From contig NZ_JAUQOP010000001.1 of the NCBI RefSeq assembly GCF_030580855.1, forward strand, positions 1 to 64,000: a DNA stretch of 64,000 bases. Reading direction: 5' to 3'. A program made the translations under genes and the position numbers. Source of the stretch: Pseudomonas citrullilanati. GTDB taxonomy: Bacteria > Pseudomonadota > Gammaproteobacteria > Pseudomonadales > Pseudomonadaceae. The notes under the pieces were generated by a model that saw only the letters and a list, made by a program, of their open reading frames with translations, did no database searches and was not told where the DNA came from. This document shows, piece by piece, positions 1 through 8,329 of the stretch. Each line of letters starts with the position of its first letter. Positions within the stretch are counted from its first letter, which is position 1.

Positions 1-56
1 TCCAGCACCATGCTGGCAGCCTTGAGTTTGAACTCACTCGAATAAGATTTACGCAT
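1..56 (-). CDS. IS3-family transposase OrfA, N-terminus only
   Basis: Starting from ATG at 56-54, the minus strand encodes MRKSYSSEFKLKAASMVL, the typical beginning of an IS3-family OrfA: a basic stretch, then the first helix of the helix-turn-helix that binds the inverted repeats. Only 18 codons are inside the window. OrfA is normally about 90-110 residues and is joined to the DDE-domain OrfB by programmed frameshifting; that part cannot be judged here. The family call rests on the N-terminal motif together with the adjacent IS3-like terminal repeat. Confidence 0.7.
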   Translation of the reverse strand, partial: MRKSYSSEFKLKAASMVL

Positions 57-127
57 AGCCAAACACCTCAGATTTGGGCGCCATCATAGCGCCCGATTGA
101 AGTGTCCAAAATCATTAGGCCAGTTCA
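1..127 (-). mobile_element. End of an IS3-family insertion sequence (truncated by window edge)
   Basis: The left edge holds the 5' end of a transposase gene read leftwards, a short leader, and a probable terminal inverted repeat at 103-127. Read on the minus strand, this repeat starts TGAACTGG and ends TTTTGGACA, the pattern usual for IS3/IS51-type ends. A small hairpin (76-81 pairing with 89-94, GGGCGC/GCGCCC) lies between the repeat and the gene. Immediately outside, at 126-145, is half of a type A REP. The remainder of the element is off the window, so the other end and any target duplication cannot be seen. Confidence 0.7.
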
Positions 128-145
128 AGCTCGCTCCCACAGGGG
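126..145. repeat. Half REP element (type A) at the IS junction
   Basis: The sequence AAGCTCGCTCCCACAGGGG is the right half of the type A REP seen intact elsewhere in the window (for example 21203-21296). The left half is missing and is replaced by the IS end, which suggests that the IS inserted into the REP. Confidence 0.6.
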
Positions 146-191
146 CTTGTGTGGCTCATGGAGCTAAGACCCGGCCCTCATCCAGAGTTCC

Positions 192-2246
192 TCAGGCCTT
201 GCCCAAAACCTTCAGGACAAACGCATATTCGAGCGCTACGTCACGCAATCCCTGGTAACGCCCGCTCATCCCACCGTGGCCGGCGCCCAGTTCGGTCTTG
301 AGCAGCAAGGGGTTGTCGTCGGTCTTGGTGGCGCGCAGCTTCGCCACCCACTTGGCCGCTTCCCAGTATTGCACGCGGCTGTCGTTGTAGCCGGCGATGA
401 CCAGCAGCGCCGGATAGGCCTGGGCCTTGACGTTTTCGTACGGGGCGTAGGCGCGGATCCGATCATAGACCTCCGGCTCCTGCGGGTTGCCCCATTCGTC
501 GTACTCGGTGACGGTCAACGGCAGCTCCGGGTCGAGCATGGTGTTGAGCACATCGACGAACGGCACTTCGGCGATGGCGACCTTGAACAGCTCCGGACGC
601 TGGTTGAGCACCGCGCCGATCAACAGGCCACCGGCGCTGCCGCCGCTGATCGCCAGTTGCCCGGCGGTGGTGAAGCCGTTGGCGATCAAATGTTCGGCGC
701 AGGCGATGAAGTCGCTGAAGGTGTTGGCCTTGTGTTCCTGCTTGCCGGCGCGGTACCAGGCTTCGCCCAGCTCGCCGCCGCCGCGCACATGGGCAATGGC
801 AAACGCCACGCCGCGGTCGAGCAGGCTCAGCCGCGCGTGGGAGAACCACGGGTCGAGGCTCTGGCCATAGGCGCCGTAGCCGTACAGGTACAGCGGTACC
901 GGCTGGCCGAGGGCTTCGCGCTTGACCACCAGGCTGATGGGCACCTGCGTGCCGTCCGGCGCCGTGGCCCAGATCCGCTGGCTGACGTAGGCATCGGCGT
1001 CGAACGGCCCCAACACCGGGGTCTGCTTGAGGACCACCTGCTCGCCACTGGCCAGGTCCAGCTGACGGATCTGCGCCGGGCGATTCAAGGCCTCATAGCG
1101 CAGGCGGATGCGCGGGCTGGAAAATTCCAGGCTGTTCTGCACATGCAGGCTGTAGGCCGCGTCCGGCAACTGCACCCGATAGGCCGGCAGGTCCTGTGGG
1201 TGGACTTCGATGATCGGCAGGCCGCCTTCGCGCAGGCTCAAGGTCATGGCCCCGGCGTTCAGGCTCAGGCCGTCGATCATCACCGTGTCGCTGTGGGGGA
1301 TGAGGTTCTGCCAATCGACCTCGGTCGGCGCCACGCCGGTGTCGGCGGCCTGGTACAGGGCGAAGTTGATGCCGTCGCGGTTGGTGCGCACCAGCCAGGT
1401 CCACTGGCCATCGAGCAGGCCGTGGTCGACGTCGTACTCGTGGTGTTCGCGCCGGGGTGCCAGGCACGTGAAGGGCTGTTGCGGCTGCGCGGCGTCCAGC
1501 ACCCAGGCTTCGCTGGTGGTCTTGCTGCCCAGGGACAGGATCAACTGGCGCTCGGAGCTCGACCGGTAGCAGTGCAGGAAGAAACGCCCGTCCGGCTCAT
1601 GGAACACTTCTTCGGCGGCGGTGCCGTCCAGGCGGTAGCGCCAGAGTTTGTGAGGGCGATGAGTGTCGTCCAGTTCGCCGAAAAACAGTGTCAGGCTGTC
1701 GTTGGCCCACGTCATGCTGCCGTCGCAGTTGTCGAAGGACAGTTCGCTGACCTTCTCGTTGGACAGTTCCTTGATGAACAGCGTGTAGATCTCGTCGCCC
1801 GTGGTGTCCAGGCTGTAGGCCAGGCGCTGGTGGTCGGGGCTGATGCTGAACGCACCGAGGGAAAAGAAGCCGCCGCCCGCCAGGGCGTTCGGGTCCAGCA
1901 GCAGTTGTTCGCGGCTTTCATCCACGTCCAGGCTGTCGTCGGCCGGGCGCGGACAGCGGTAATGACGCGGGTATTCGTCACCGGCGGTGGTGCGGGTGTA
2001 GTACAGGTACGGGCCCCAGGGCGAGGGCAGGGACAGGTCGGTCTCGAGGATCCGCCCCTTGATCTCCTGGAACAGACTTTCGCGCAGCTCGGCCTGGTCG
2101 GCGAGTTGGTCTTCCTGGTAGCTGTTTTCGGCCTTGAGGTAGTCGAGCACGGCGTCGGTGTCGCGTTCCTGCAGCCAGGCGTACGGGTCCACCCCGGCGT
2201 CCCTGCGGGCGATCGGGGCGTTGGAAACGTGGGCAGATAAGGACAT
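192..2246 (-). CDS. ptrB: Oligopeptidase B-like S9 family serine peptidase
   Basis: A 684-residue protein, close to the roughly 686 residues usual for oligopeptidase B. The N-terminal two thirds would form the seven-bladed propeller that limits access to short peptides. The C-terminal third is the alpha/beta-hydrolase domain. The catalytic triad is visible: Ser537 in GGSAGG, Asp622 in GYNDSRVQ and His657 in GAGHGGMSG. The start MSLSAHVSN precedes the conserved YAWLQERD segment. There is no signal peptide, so it should be cytosolic, cleaving short peptides after basic residues (known family activity). It is divergent from the membrane protein at 2348, with about 100 bp between. A prolyl oligopeptidase is the alternative; length and sequence favour PtrB. 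Confidence 0.9.
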   Translation of the reverse strand: MSLSAHVSNAPIARRDAGVDPYAWLQERDTDAVLDYLKAENSYQEDQLADQAELRESLFQEIKGRILETDLSLPSPWGPYLYYTRTTAGDEYPRHYRCPRPADDSLDVDESREQLLLDPNALAGGGFFSLGAFSISPDHQRLAYSLDTTGDEIYTLFIKELSNEKVSELSFDNCDGSMTWANDSLTLFFGELDDTHRPHKLWRYRLDGTAAEEVFHEPDGRFFLHCYRSSSERQLILSLGSKTTSEAWVLDAAQPQQPFTCLAPRREHHEYDVDHGLLDGQWTWLVRTNRDGINFALYQAADTGVAPTEVDWQNLIPHSDTVMIDGLSLNAGAMTLSLREGGLPIIEVHPQDLPAYRVQLPDAAYSLHVQNSLEFSSPRIRLRYEALNRPAQIRQLDLASGEQVVLKQTPVLGPFDADAYVSQRIWATAPDGTQVPISLVVKREALGQPVPLYLYGYGAYGQSLDPWFSHARLSLLDRGVAFAIAHVRGGGELGEAWYRAGKQEHKANTFSDFIACAEHLIANGFTTAGQLAISGGSAGGLLIGAVLNQRPELFKVAIAEVPFVDVLNTMLDPELPLTVTEYDEWGNPQEPEVYDRIRAYAPYENVKAQAYPALLVIAGYNDSRVQYWEAAKWVAKLRATKTDDNPLLLKTELGAGHGGMSGRYQGLRDVALEYAFVLKVLGKA

Positions 2247-2347
2247 GAAAGGCTCTCGAACGTTGTACGAAAAGGAGCTTGGCAGACGCCGGGGCAGCCT
2301 GACGAGCGAAAAGTCGTTACTATAAGCGCCTCTTTGCCTGCCTTGCC

Positions 2348-2845
2348 ATGGACACCATGACCGAGAACGACTATCTGATCGCTTGGGGCCTCTACGCCTT
2401 CGCGGCCCTGGGCTGCCTGCTGGTGTGGATGCGCATGACCCGCTGGATGTGGCGCTGGTTGCGCGAGCCGCTGCGCCTGCTGGTGGCGGTGTTGCTGTTC
2501 TGCCCGACCATTGTCGACCCGGTGAAGGACAAGTTCGCCCCTGCCGTGGCCATTGTCGCCCTGGACGTGCTGTTCAAGGTCGGCAACAACGTCTGGCGGG
2601 CCGCCTCCGACCTGGTCATGTACGGCATGATCGCGTTCGGCGCCTACCTGCTGTTCGTGCTGGTGCGCTTGCCTATCGAGCGCGCGTCCAATGCCCGCCA
2701 GGAGCGGGCCGCCGCCGCGAAAGCCGCCGCCGCGGCGGAGGAGCCCGAGGATGAGCCGCCGTTCGGCGTGGCTGGCGATGACCGCTATGGGCGCCCACCG
2801 GTGCCGAGCAATCCCCAGCGTTCGCGCATCGAACCGCGCCTGTAG
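2348..2845 (+). CDS. Conserved small inner-membrane protein of unknown function
   Basis: The 165-residue product has about three hydrophobic helices, at roughly residues 9-28, 38-55 and 88-107. A charged alanine/glutamate-rich stretch follows (about 113-140), then a proline/arginine-rich tail, probably cytoplasmic. I recognise no catalytic motif. It lies between oligopeptidase B and a glutamine amidotransferase, an order I recall from P. aeruginosa, so it is likely a conserved Pseudomonas core gene. A second in-frame ATG lies at 2357 and neither has a strong Shine-Dalgarno sequence, so the start is uncertain by three codons. It probably forms a unit with the two genes downstream. Confidence 0.7.
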   Translation: MDTMTENDYLIAWGLYAFAALGCLLVWMRMTRWMWRWLREPLRLLVAVLLFCPTIVDPVKDKFAPAVAIVALDVLFKVGNNVWRAASDLVMYGMIAFGAYLLFVLVRLPIERASNARQERAAAAKAAAAAEEPEDEPPFGVAGDDRYGRPPVPSNPQRSRIEPRL

Positions 2846-2877
2846 CCAGGCCTGCCCCTTGAAGCGAGAGTCCGAGC

Positions 2878-3654
2878 ATGTGTGAGTTACTGGGCATGAG
2901 CGCCAATGTGCCGACCGACATCGTGTTCAGCTTTACCGGGCTGATGCAGCGCGGTGGCAGGACCGGGCCGCACCGTGACGGCTGGGGCATCGCCTTCTAT
3001 GAAGGCCGCGGCTTGCGGTTGTTCCAGGACCCGGCCGCCAGCAGCGAGTCGGAAGTGGCGAACCTGGTGCAGCGCTACCCGATCAAGAGCGAAGTGGTGA
3101 TCGGGCATATTCGCCAGGCCAACGTCGGCAAGGTCTGCCTGGCCAACACCCATCCGTTCGTGCGGGAGTTGTGGGGGCGCAACTGGTGTTTCGCCCACAA
3201 CGGCCAGCTCGCCGATTTCCAGCCAGCGGTGAGTTTCTACCGTCCAGTGGGCGACACCGACAGCGAGGCGGCGTTCTGCGATCTGCTCAACCGCGTGCGC
3301 CAGGCGTTCCCGGAGCCGGTGGACGTGGAGCAACTGCTGCCCTCGCTCATCGAGGCCTGCAGCGAATACCGCGGCAAGGGCGTGTTCAACTGCATGTTGA
3401 GCGACGGCGACTGGCTGTTCTGCTATTGCTCGACCAAACTGGTCCAGATCACCCGGCGCGCACCGTTCGGCCCGGCACGGCTCAAGGATGTCGACATGAT
3501 CGTCGATTTCCAGGCCGAGACCACGCCCAATGACGTGGTCACGGTGATCGCCACCGAGCCCTTGACCGAAAACGAAACCTGGACCCGCTACGAGCCGGGC
3601 CAATGGAGCCTGTGGCGACGCGGCGAATGCGTCAGCCAGGGCCGGACCGAATAA
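2878..3654 (+). CDS. Class II glutamine amidotransferase (YafJ-like)
   Basis: The 258-residue protein starts MCELLGMSAN. After removal of Met, Cys2 would be the N-terminal nucleophile of class II (Ntn) glutamine amidotransferases. Family motifs follow: HRDGWGIAFY, then VIGHIRQAN, then FAHNGQL. It is a single amidotransferase domain with no attached synthase, the stand-alone YafJ/GATase_6 type, whose acceptor substrate is generally unknown. It starts 32 bp after the membrane protein gene and ends 12 bp before the DUF2937 gene, so the three look co-transcribed. The enzyme class is clear from the motifs; the substrate is not. Confidence 0.9.
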   Translation: MCELLGMSANVPTDIVFSFTGLMQRGGRTGPHRDGWGIAFYEGRGLRLFQDPAASSESEVANLVQRYPIKSEVVIGHIRQANVGKVCLANTHPFVRELWGRNWCFAHNGQLADFQPAVSFYRPVGDTDSEAAFCDLLNRVRQAFPEPVDVEQLLPSLIEACSEYRGKGVFNCMLSDGDWLFCYCSTKLVQITRRAPFGPARLKDVDMIVDFQAETTPNDVVTVIATEPLTENETWTRYEPGQWSLWRRGECVSQGRTE

Positions 3655-3666
3655 GGACGTCACGCT

Positions 3667-4209
3667 ATGCTGCTCAGTTATCTCCGCCTGGTGTTGTTCG
3701 CGATTGGCCTGCTGGTGGGGGTCCAGGTACCGGGCTTCATCAATGACTATGCCAAGCGGGTCGAGGCCCATCTGATCGAGGCGCAGACGGGCCTGCAAGG
3801 CTTCCAGGGCACCGCCAACCAGTTCTTCAAGGGTGACATGCAGGCCCTGGTGGCCCACTACCGCGCCAGCGAAGACCCGATATTCCGCAGCGACGCCGAC
3901 AGCCTGAACACCTTGCTCGTGCGCCAGCAGGCCCTGGACAAGCAGTTCCAGGCGATGCAGGGGCCCTGGTACATCCGCTTGCTGCAAGTGGCGCTGGCCG
4001 CCGACCCGGACATCCGCAAGGAAACCTGGAACGGCTACAGCTACCAGATCCTCCTGACCCCCGAAGCCATGGTCTGGGGCATCAGCGGCGCGATGCTGCT
4101 GTCGTTCGGGCTGGAGTGCCTGTTCCGCCTGATCGACTGGGTGGTGCTGGGCGGCAAGCGCCTGCGCCAGAGCCGGCCGATCGAAGAGCGGGATCTGCGC
4201 GGGTTGTAG
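3667..4209 (+). CDS. DUF2937 family membrane protein
   Basis: The 180-residue protein has an N-terminal hydrophobic helix (about residues 5-24, with VGVQVPGFINDYAKRVEAHL following it) and another near the C-terminus (about 136-163). A mostly helical, probably periplasmic segment lies between. The arrangement and the N-terminal sequence fit the DUF2937 family. Its function is unknown. It lies 12 bp after the amidotransferase gene and is probably in the same transcript. A mosaic of type B and type C REPs directly downstream marks the end of the unit. Confidence 0.75.
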   Translation: MLLSYLRLVLFAIGLLVGVQVPGFINDYAKRVEAHLIEAQTGLQGFQGTANQFFKGDMQALVAHYRASEDPIFRSDADSLNTLLVRQQALDKQFQAMQGPWYIRLLQVALAADPDIRKETWNGYSYQILLTPEAMVWGISGAMLLSFGLECLFRLIDWVVLGGKRLRQSRPIEERDLRGL

Positions 4210-4224
4210 CGCCGCAGCGAACCT

Positions 4225-4355
4225 CTGTGGCGAGGGGATTTATCCCCGCTGGGTGGGAGCAAAGCTTGCTCGCGAAACAGACGCCTCGGTCTCTGGATGA
4301 CCGCGTCGGCTTCATCGCGGGCAAGCCTTGCTCCCACAAACCCTTGCTCCCACAA
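4225..4355. repeat. REP cluster: one type B half and a type C pair
   Basis: A type B half (TGTGGCGAGGGGATTTATCC) at 4225-4250 is followed by a type C pair. Its first half GGGAGCAAAGCTTGCTCGCG is near 4255, and its inverted partner ends in TTGCTCCCAC at 4328-4337. A short duplication, CCCTTGCTCCCACAAAC, lies just after. The rest of the gap up to 4518 holds only AT-richer leader DNA for the transporter gene. No small gene was seen. Confidence 0.85.
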
Positions 4356-4518
4356 ACAGTGTTCAGTCAGACCCTCCGATGAACAATCAAGTTTTTCTTA
4401 TGACCCGTCCGAGGTTTTATTAGTTGGACGCGCCGGCGCCTGCGCTCAAGAATCATGGCACCCGGCCCCGACGTTCACAGCGCCGAGGCTCAGAACAATA
4501 AAACCGTGGAGAACCACC

Positions 4519-5805
4519 ATGAGTGCACCCGACACACTCGGCGTCCCCCAACCCCAGGCCCGTTCCGGCCCGTTCGATTGGTATCGCAACATCAACCAAC
4601 AGGAACGTCGCACCTTCTGGAGCTGCAAGATCGGCTACGCCCTGGATGGCATGGACACGCAGATGCTCAGTTTCGTGGTGCCGACGCTGATCGCGATGTG
4701 GGGCATCACCACCGGGCAGGCGGGGCTGATCCACACCAGCACGCTGATCGCCTCGGCCCTGGGCGGCTGGGTGGCCGGTATTCTTTCGGACCGCATCGGC
4801 CGGGTGCGTACCCTGCAACTGACCGTGCTGTGGTTTGCTTTCTTCACCTTCCTCTGCGGCTTCGCCCAGAACTACGACCAACTGCTGATCGCCCGCACGC
4901 TGATGGGCTTCGGTTTCGGCGGCGAATGGACGGCTGGCGCGGTGCTGATGGGCGAGGTGATCCGCGCCAAGGACCGTGGCAAGGCGGTAGGCATGGTGCA
5001 ATCGGGGTGGGCGCTGGGCTGGGGCATGACGGCGATCCTCTACGCGCTGCTGTTCTCGGTGCTGCCGCCGGAAGACGCCTGGCGCGCGCTGTTCATCCTG
5101 GGCATTGTCCCGGCGGTGTTCGTGATTTTCGTCCGCCGGCTGGTGAAGGACCCGGAGGTCTATAACCAGACCAAGGCCCGCCTGACGCCGAGCAACCCTG
5201 CCCGGTTCTACGAGATCTTCGCCCCGGGCATCCTCTTCACCACGATTCGCGCCTCGCTGCTGACCACCGGGGCCCTGGGTGGCTACTATGCGATCACGTC
5301 CTGGCTGCCGACGTTCCTGAAGAACGAGCGCGGCTTGAGCGTGTTGGGCACCGGTGGCTACCTGGCGATGGTGATCGTCGGATCCTACGTGGGTTACGTC
5401 ATCAGCGCCTATTTGTCGGACATCCTGGGGCGCAAGAAGAATTTCGTCCTGTTCGCCGTCGGCTCGTTCACCATCGTGCTGCTGTACACCCAGGTACCGG
5501 TGAGCAATAACGTGATGCTCTGGCTGGGCTTCCCCCTGGGCTTTTTCGCCTCCGGGATGTTCAGCGGCATGGGCTCGTTCCTCACCGAACTGTTCCCGAC
5601 CCGTATCCGTGGATCGGGCCAGGGTTTCTGCTACAACATTGGCCGGGCGGTGGCGGCGTTGTTCCCGCTGCTGATCGGTCTGCTGAGCCAGCGGGTGCCG
5701 CTGAGCGTCGGTATCGGTGCGTTTGCGGCGGTGTCCTACGGCGTGGTGATCCTGGCGGCCTTGAGCCTGCCGGAAACCCAAGGCAAGCAACTGGAAGCCG
5801 AGTAA
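4519..5805 (+). CDS. MFS transporter, probably for 5-oxoproline or a related acid
   Basis: From ATG 4519, preceded by GGAG, the product is 428 residues with about 12 hydrophobic helices. The MFS signature between helices 2 and 3 is visible as GILSDRIGRVR, with a second copy, SDILGRKK, in the C-terminal half. The overall sequence resembles the sugar/organic-acid:H+ symporter branch (NanT/JenP-like). The open frame extends upstream to 4297, but only this start has a Shine-Dalgarno sequence. It directly precedes pxpABC on the same strand with 61 bp between. The inference is that it imports 5-oxoproline or a compound yielding it. The specificity is not shown by the sequence itself. Confidence 0.85.
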   Translation: MSAPDTLGVPQPQARSGPFDWYRNINQQERRTFWSCKIGYALDGMDTQMLSFVVPTLIAMWGITTGQAGLIHTSTLIASALGGWVAGILSDRIGRVRTLQLTVLWFAFFTFLCGFAQNYDQLLIARTLMGFGFGGEWTAGAVLMGEVIRAKDRGKAVGMVQSGWALGWGMTAILYALLFSVLPPEDAWRALFILGIVPAVFVIFVRRLVKDPEVYNQTKARLTPSNPARFYEIFAPGILFTTIRASLLTTGALGGYYAITSWLPTFLKNERGLSVLGTGGYLAMVIVGSYVGYVISAYLSDILGRKKNFVLFAVGSFTIVLLYTQVPVSNNVMLWLGFPLGFFASGMFSGMGSFLTELFPTRIRGSGQGFCYNIGRAVAALFPLLIGLLSQRVPLSVGIGAFAAVSYGVVILAALSLPETQGKQLEAE

Positions 5806-5812
5806 CGGGTAA

Positions 5813-5834
5813 GCCCGGGGTGCATGCCCCGGGC
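5813..5834 (+). promoter_or_regulatory. Strong GC hairpin between transporter and pxpA
   Basis: A perfect 8-bp stem GCCCGGGG/CCCCGGGC with a six-base loop TGCATG lies 7 bp after the transporter stop. No T-run follows, so it is not a normal intrinsic terminator. It could protect the transporter mRNA 3' end or set the ratio of transporter to enzyme. Confidence 0.5.
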
Positions 5835-5866
5835 CAGAGAAGAAAGAACCTACAGGAGCGTTCACC

Positions 5867-6619
5867 GTGAACCGCCTGCTATTGAACTGCGACATCGGCG
5901 AGAGCTTCGGTCACTGGACCATGGGTCTGGACGCCGAGGTGATGCCCTACATCGATTGCGCCAACATCGCCTGCGGTTTTCATGCCGGCGACCCGAGCAT
6001 CATGCGCAAGACCGTCAGCCTGGCCCTGGCCAATAATGTGCGCATCGGCGCGCATCCGGCCTACCAGGACCTGGCGGGCTTCGGTCGCCGCTCCATGGCC
6101 TATGGCGCCCAGGAGCTGCAAGACCTGTTGCACTACCAGATCGGCGCCCTCGACGGCATTTGCCGGGCCCAGGGTGGGCGGGTCAGCTACGTCAAGCCCC
6201 ATGGCGCGATGTACAACGACATGATGGCCAACCCGCAACAGTTGCGCGCAGTGATCCAGGCGGTGGCCGCCTATGACCCGGGCCTGCCGCTGATGCTCAT
6301 GGCGACCCGGGACAACAGCGCCGCCCAGGCCCTGGGCGACGAGTACGGCCTGACCCTGTGGTTCGAAGCCTTCGCCGACCGCGCCTACGACAGCGCCGGC
6401 CACCTGGTTTCGCGGCAGTTGCCGGGGGCGGTGCATCACGATGCCGAGGTCATCATCGCCCAGGCGCTGGGCATCGCCCGTGGCGACGCGCTCACCGCCA
6501 GCGACGGCAGCGCGTTGGTCCTGCACGCCAATACCTTGTGCGTGCATGGCGACAACGCCAGCTCCGTGGCGGCCGTGCGCCGCATTCGTGAAGCGCTGGA
6601 CCGGCAGAGCGCGCCATGA
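5867..6619 (+). CDS. pxpA: 5-oxoprolinase subunit PxpA (LamB/YcsF family)
   Basis: The 250-residue protein starts with GTG at 5867, with AGGAG ten bases upstream. The family pattern is clear: [11 protein letters not shown] at the N-terminus, then [13 protein letters not shown], then [16 protein letters not shown], and [12 protein letters not shown] in the middle. PxpA works with PxpB and PxpC to hydrolyse 5-oxoproline (pyroglutamate) to glutamate at the cost of ATP, removing an unavoidable damage product of glutamine and glutamate. The three genes are in the order A-B-C with overlapping ends, which strongly supports the call. Length is normal. Confidence 0.95.
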   Translation: MNRLLLNCDIGESFGHWTMGLDAEVMPYIDCANIACGFHAGDPSIMRKTVSLALANNVRIGAHPAYQDLAGFGRRSMAYGAQELQDLLHYQIGALDGICRAQGGRVSYVKPHGAMYNDMMANPQQLRAVIQAVAAYDPGLPLMLMATRDNSAAQALGDEYGLTLWFEAFADRAYDSAGHLVSRQLPGAVHHDAEVIIAQALGIARGDALTASDGSALVLHANTLCVHGDNASSVAAVRRIREALDRQSAP

Positions 6620-7320
6620 AGCCACGGGTGGAAGTGGTCGCGGTGGACGGCTTGATGGTGCGCCTGTTCGATGAAATCGCCGAGGACAACATGCCGTGGA
6701 TGCTCGCCGCCAGCGAGCGCCTGCGAGCGGTGTTTGGCGAACACCTGATCGACCTGGTGCCGTCCTACACCACGTTGATGGTGCATTACGACCTGCTGGC
6801 GTTGGACCCGGCGCAGGCCCGGGCCTTGGTCGGCCAGGCGCTGGAGCACCTGTCGCCCGACGCCCGTTCGGTCGGCCAGTGTCACCAGGTGCCGGTGTGG
6901 TACGACCCGCGTGTCGGACCGGAGCTGGCGCTGTTGTCGGGCCGCAGCGGGTTGACCGTGGAGCAAGTGATCCGACGCCACAGCGAGCACGAATACCAGG
7001 TCTTCGCCCTGGGCTTCGCTCCCGGTTTCGCCTTCATGGGGCTGGTGGACGAAGCACTGGCCGCACCGCGCCTGGGCACGCCGCGCAAGCGGGTGGCCGC
7101 AGGCAGTGTCGGCATTGCCGAGCGCCAGACCGCCGCGTATCCGCTGGTATCGCCCGGCGGCTGGAACCTCATCGGCCGCACCCCGGCCAAGTTGTTCGAC
7201 CGTGAACGTGACGGCTACAGCCTGATGCAACCCGGCGACACGGTGCGGTTCGTCGCCGTGGACCATGCCGAGTTCATTCGCCTCGGTGGCGACGACACCC
7301 CCCAGGAGGCCCAGGCATGA
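6616..7320 (+). CDS. pxpB: 5-oxoprolinase subunit PxpB (KipI-like)
   Basis: The 234-residue protein belongs to the family formerly called allophanate hydrolase subunit 1/KipI. Its conserved segment is [14 protein letters not shown] followed by [14 protein letters not shown] and [11 protein letters not shown]. The gene overlaps the pxpA stop by ATGA (6616-6619) and its own stop overlaps the pxpC start the same way, so translation of the three subunits is probably coupled. In Bacillus the homologue KipI was first described as a kinase inhibitor. Here the complete ABC set argues for 5-oxoprolinase. Confidence 0.93.
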   Translation: MKPRVEVVAVDGLMVRLFDEIAEDNMPWMLAASERLRAVFGEHLIDLVPSYTTLMVHYDLLALDPAQARALVGQALEHLSPDARSVGQCHQVPVWYDPRVGPELALLSGRSGLTVEQVIRRHSEHEYQVFALGFAPGFAFMGLVDEALAAPRLGTPRKRVAAGSVGIAERQTAAYPLVSPGGWNLIGRTPAKLFDRERDGYSLMQPGDTVRFVAVDHAEFIRLGGDDTPQEAQA

Positions 7321-8237
7321 GCCGTTTATCGATCGAGGCCAGCACGGCGCTGTGCCTGTTGCAGGACGCCGGGCGGTTTGGCGTCCGGCACCTGGGCGTG
7401 ACCCAGGGCGGCGCGGCGGATTGGTGGTCGATGGCCTGGGCCAACTGGATGCTGGGCAATGACCTGGACGCGCCGGTGGTGGAGATCACCCTCGGCGGCT
7501 TCACCGTGGTGGCCGAAGAGGATTGCGTGCTGGCGTTGGCCGGGGCGGACCTGGGCGCCCGAATAGACGGCCAGGCGGTGGCGCCGTGGCGCTTCTTCAG
7601 CCTGCGCAAAGGCCAGGCCCTGGCGCTCACCCAGCCAGTGCTCGGCGCCCGGGCGTACCTTGCGGCCCCCGGCGGCTTCGAGGCACCGGCGGTGCTGGGC
7701 AGCCGGGCGACGGTGGTGCGTGAAGAACTCGGTGGCCTGGATGGACGAGGAAAGGCGCTGAGTCGCGGTGCGCACCTGAGCTACTCAGGCGCGGCGACGC
7801 CTCGGCCGATGCCGCACACGCTGATCCCGGATTTCCAACAGGTCCAGCCGCTGGACCTGATCCTGGGCGCGCAGAACGGCGCCTTCAGCGGCCAGAGCCT
7901 GTTCGACGCGTTCAACACGCCCTGGACACTGGACAGCCGCGCCGATCGCATGGGCATCCGCTTGCTTGGAACAGCGCTGCAATACCAGGGGGCGCCGATG
8001 ATTTCCGAAGGCATTCCCCTGGGCGCGGTGCAAGTACCGCCGGATGGCCAGCCGATCGTCCTGCTCAACGACCGGCAGACCATCGGCGGCTATCCACGCC
8101 TGGGCGCCTTGACGCCACTGGCGCTGGCCCGGTTGGCGCAATGCCTGCCGGGGGCACAGGTGCGGTTGCGGCCGGTGGTGCAGGAGGTTGCGCATCGGCA
8201 GCAGGTGGAGTGCCTGAAGGTGTTTTTGAAGCGCTGA
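7317..8237 (+). CDS. pxpC: 5-oxoprolinase subunit PxpC (KipA-like biotin-dependent carboxyltransferase family)
   Basis: The 306-residue protein starts ATGAG, overlapping the pxpB stop. It has the family beginning LLQDAGRFGVRHLGVTQGGA and further KipA features such as DSRADRMGIRL and the near-terminal LLNDRQTIGGYPRLG. It forms the second half of the PxpBC complex. The database family name (biotin-dependent carboxyltransferase) comes from urea amidolyase homology and should not be taken as the function here. A type A REP follows within 10 bp and marks the end of the operon. Confidence 0.93.
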   Translation: MSRLSIEASTALCLLQDAGRFGVRHLGVTQGGAADWWSMAWANWMLGNDLDAPVVEITLGGFTVVAEEDCVLALAGADLGARIDGQAVAPWRFFSLRKGQALALTQPVLGARAYLAAPGGFEAPAVLGSRATVVREELGGLDGRGKALSRGAHLSYSGAATPRPMPHTLIPDFQQVQPLDLILGAQNGAFSGQSLFDAFNTPWTLDSRADRMGIRLLGTALQYQGAPMISEGIPLGAVQVPPDGQPIVLLNDRQTIGGYPRLGALTPLALARLAQCLPGAQVRLRPVVQEVAHRQQVECLKVFLKR

Positions 8238-8241
8238 AAAG

Positions 8242-8307
8242 CTTCGCGAGCGAGCCCGCTCCCACATTGGAAAACGGTTTCCCGTGGGAGCGGGCTTGCT
8301 CGCGAAG
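8242..8307. repeat. REP pair (type A variant)
   Basis: Two inverted copies, CTTCGCGAGCGAGCCCGCTCCCAC (8242-8265) and its partner (8284-8307), flank a short AT-containing spacer. The set lies between the convergent ends of pxpC and the VWA gene and could form a large hairpin in either transcript. Confidence 0.85.
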
Positions 8308-8329
8308 AGGCCCTTGAAGGCACTGAATT

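Noticed and set aside
276..2240. 654-codon plus-strand open frame opposite the oligopeptidase gene
   Set aside because: It is an antisense shadow of a GC-rich gene: no family motifs, composition rich in Val/Gly/Gln/His, and a real S9 peptidase on the other strand.
4453..5895. Minus-strand 480-codon frame opposite the MFS transporter
   Set aside because: No motifs; low-complexity Gln/His/Arg-rich translation, while the plus strand encodes a clear 12-helix transporter.
8242..8307. Repeated palindromes as a possible CRISPR array
   Set aside because: The repeats here and elsewhere are dispersed REPs in inverted pairs, not regularly spaced direct repeats with unique spacers, and no cas genes are present.
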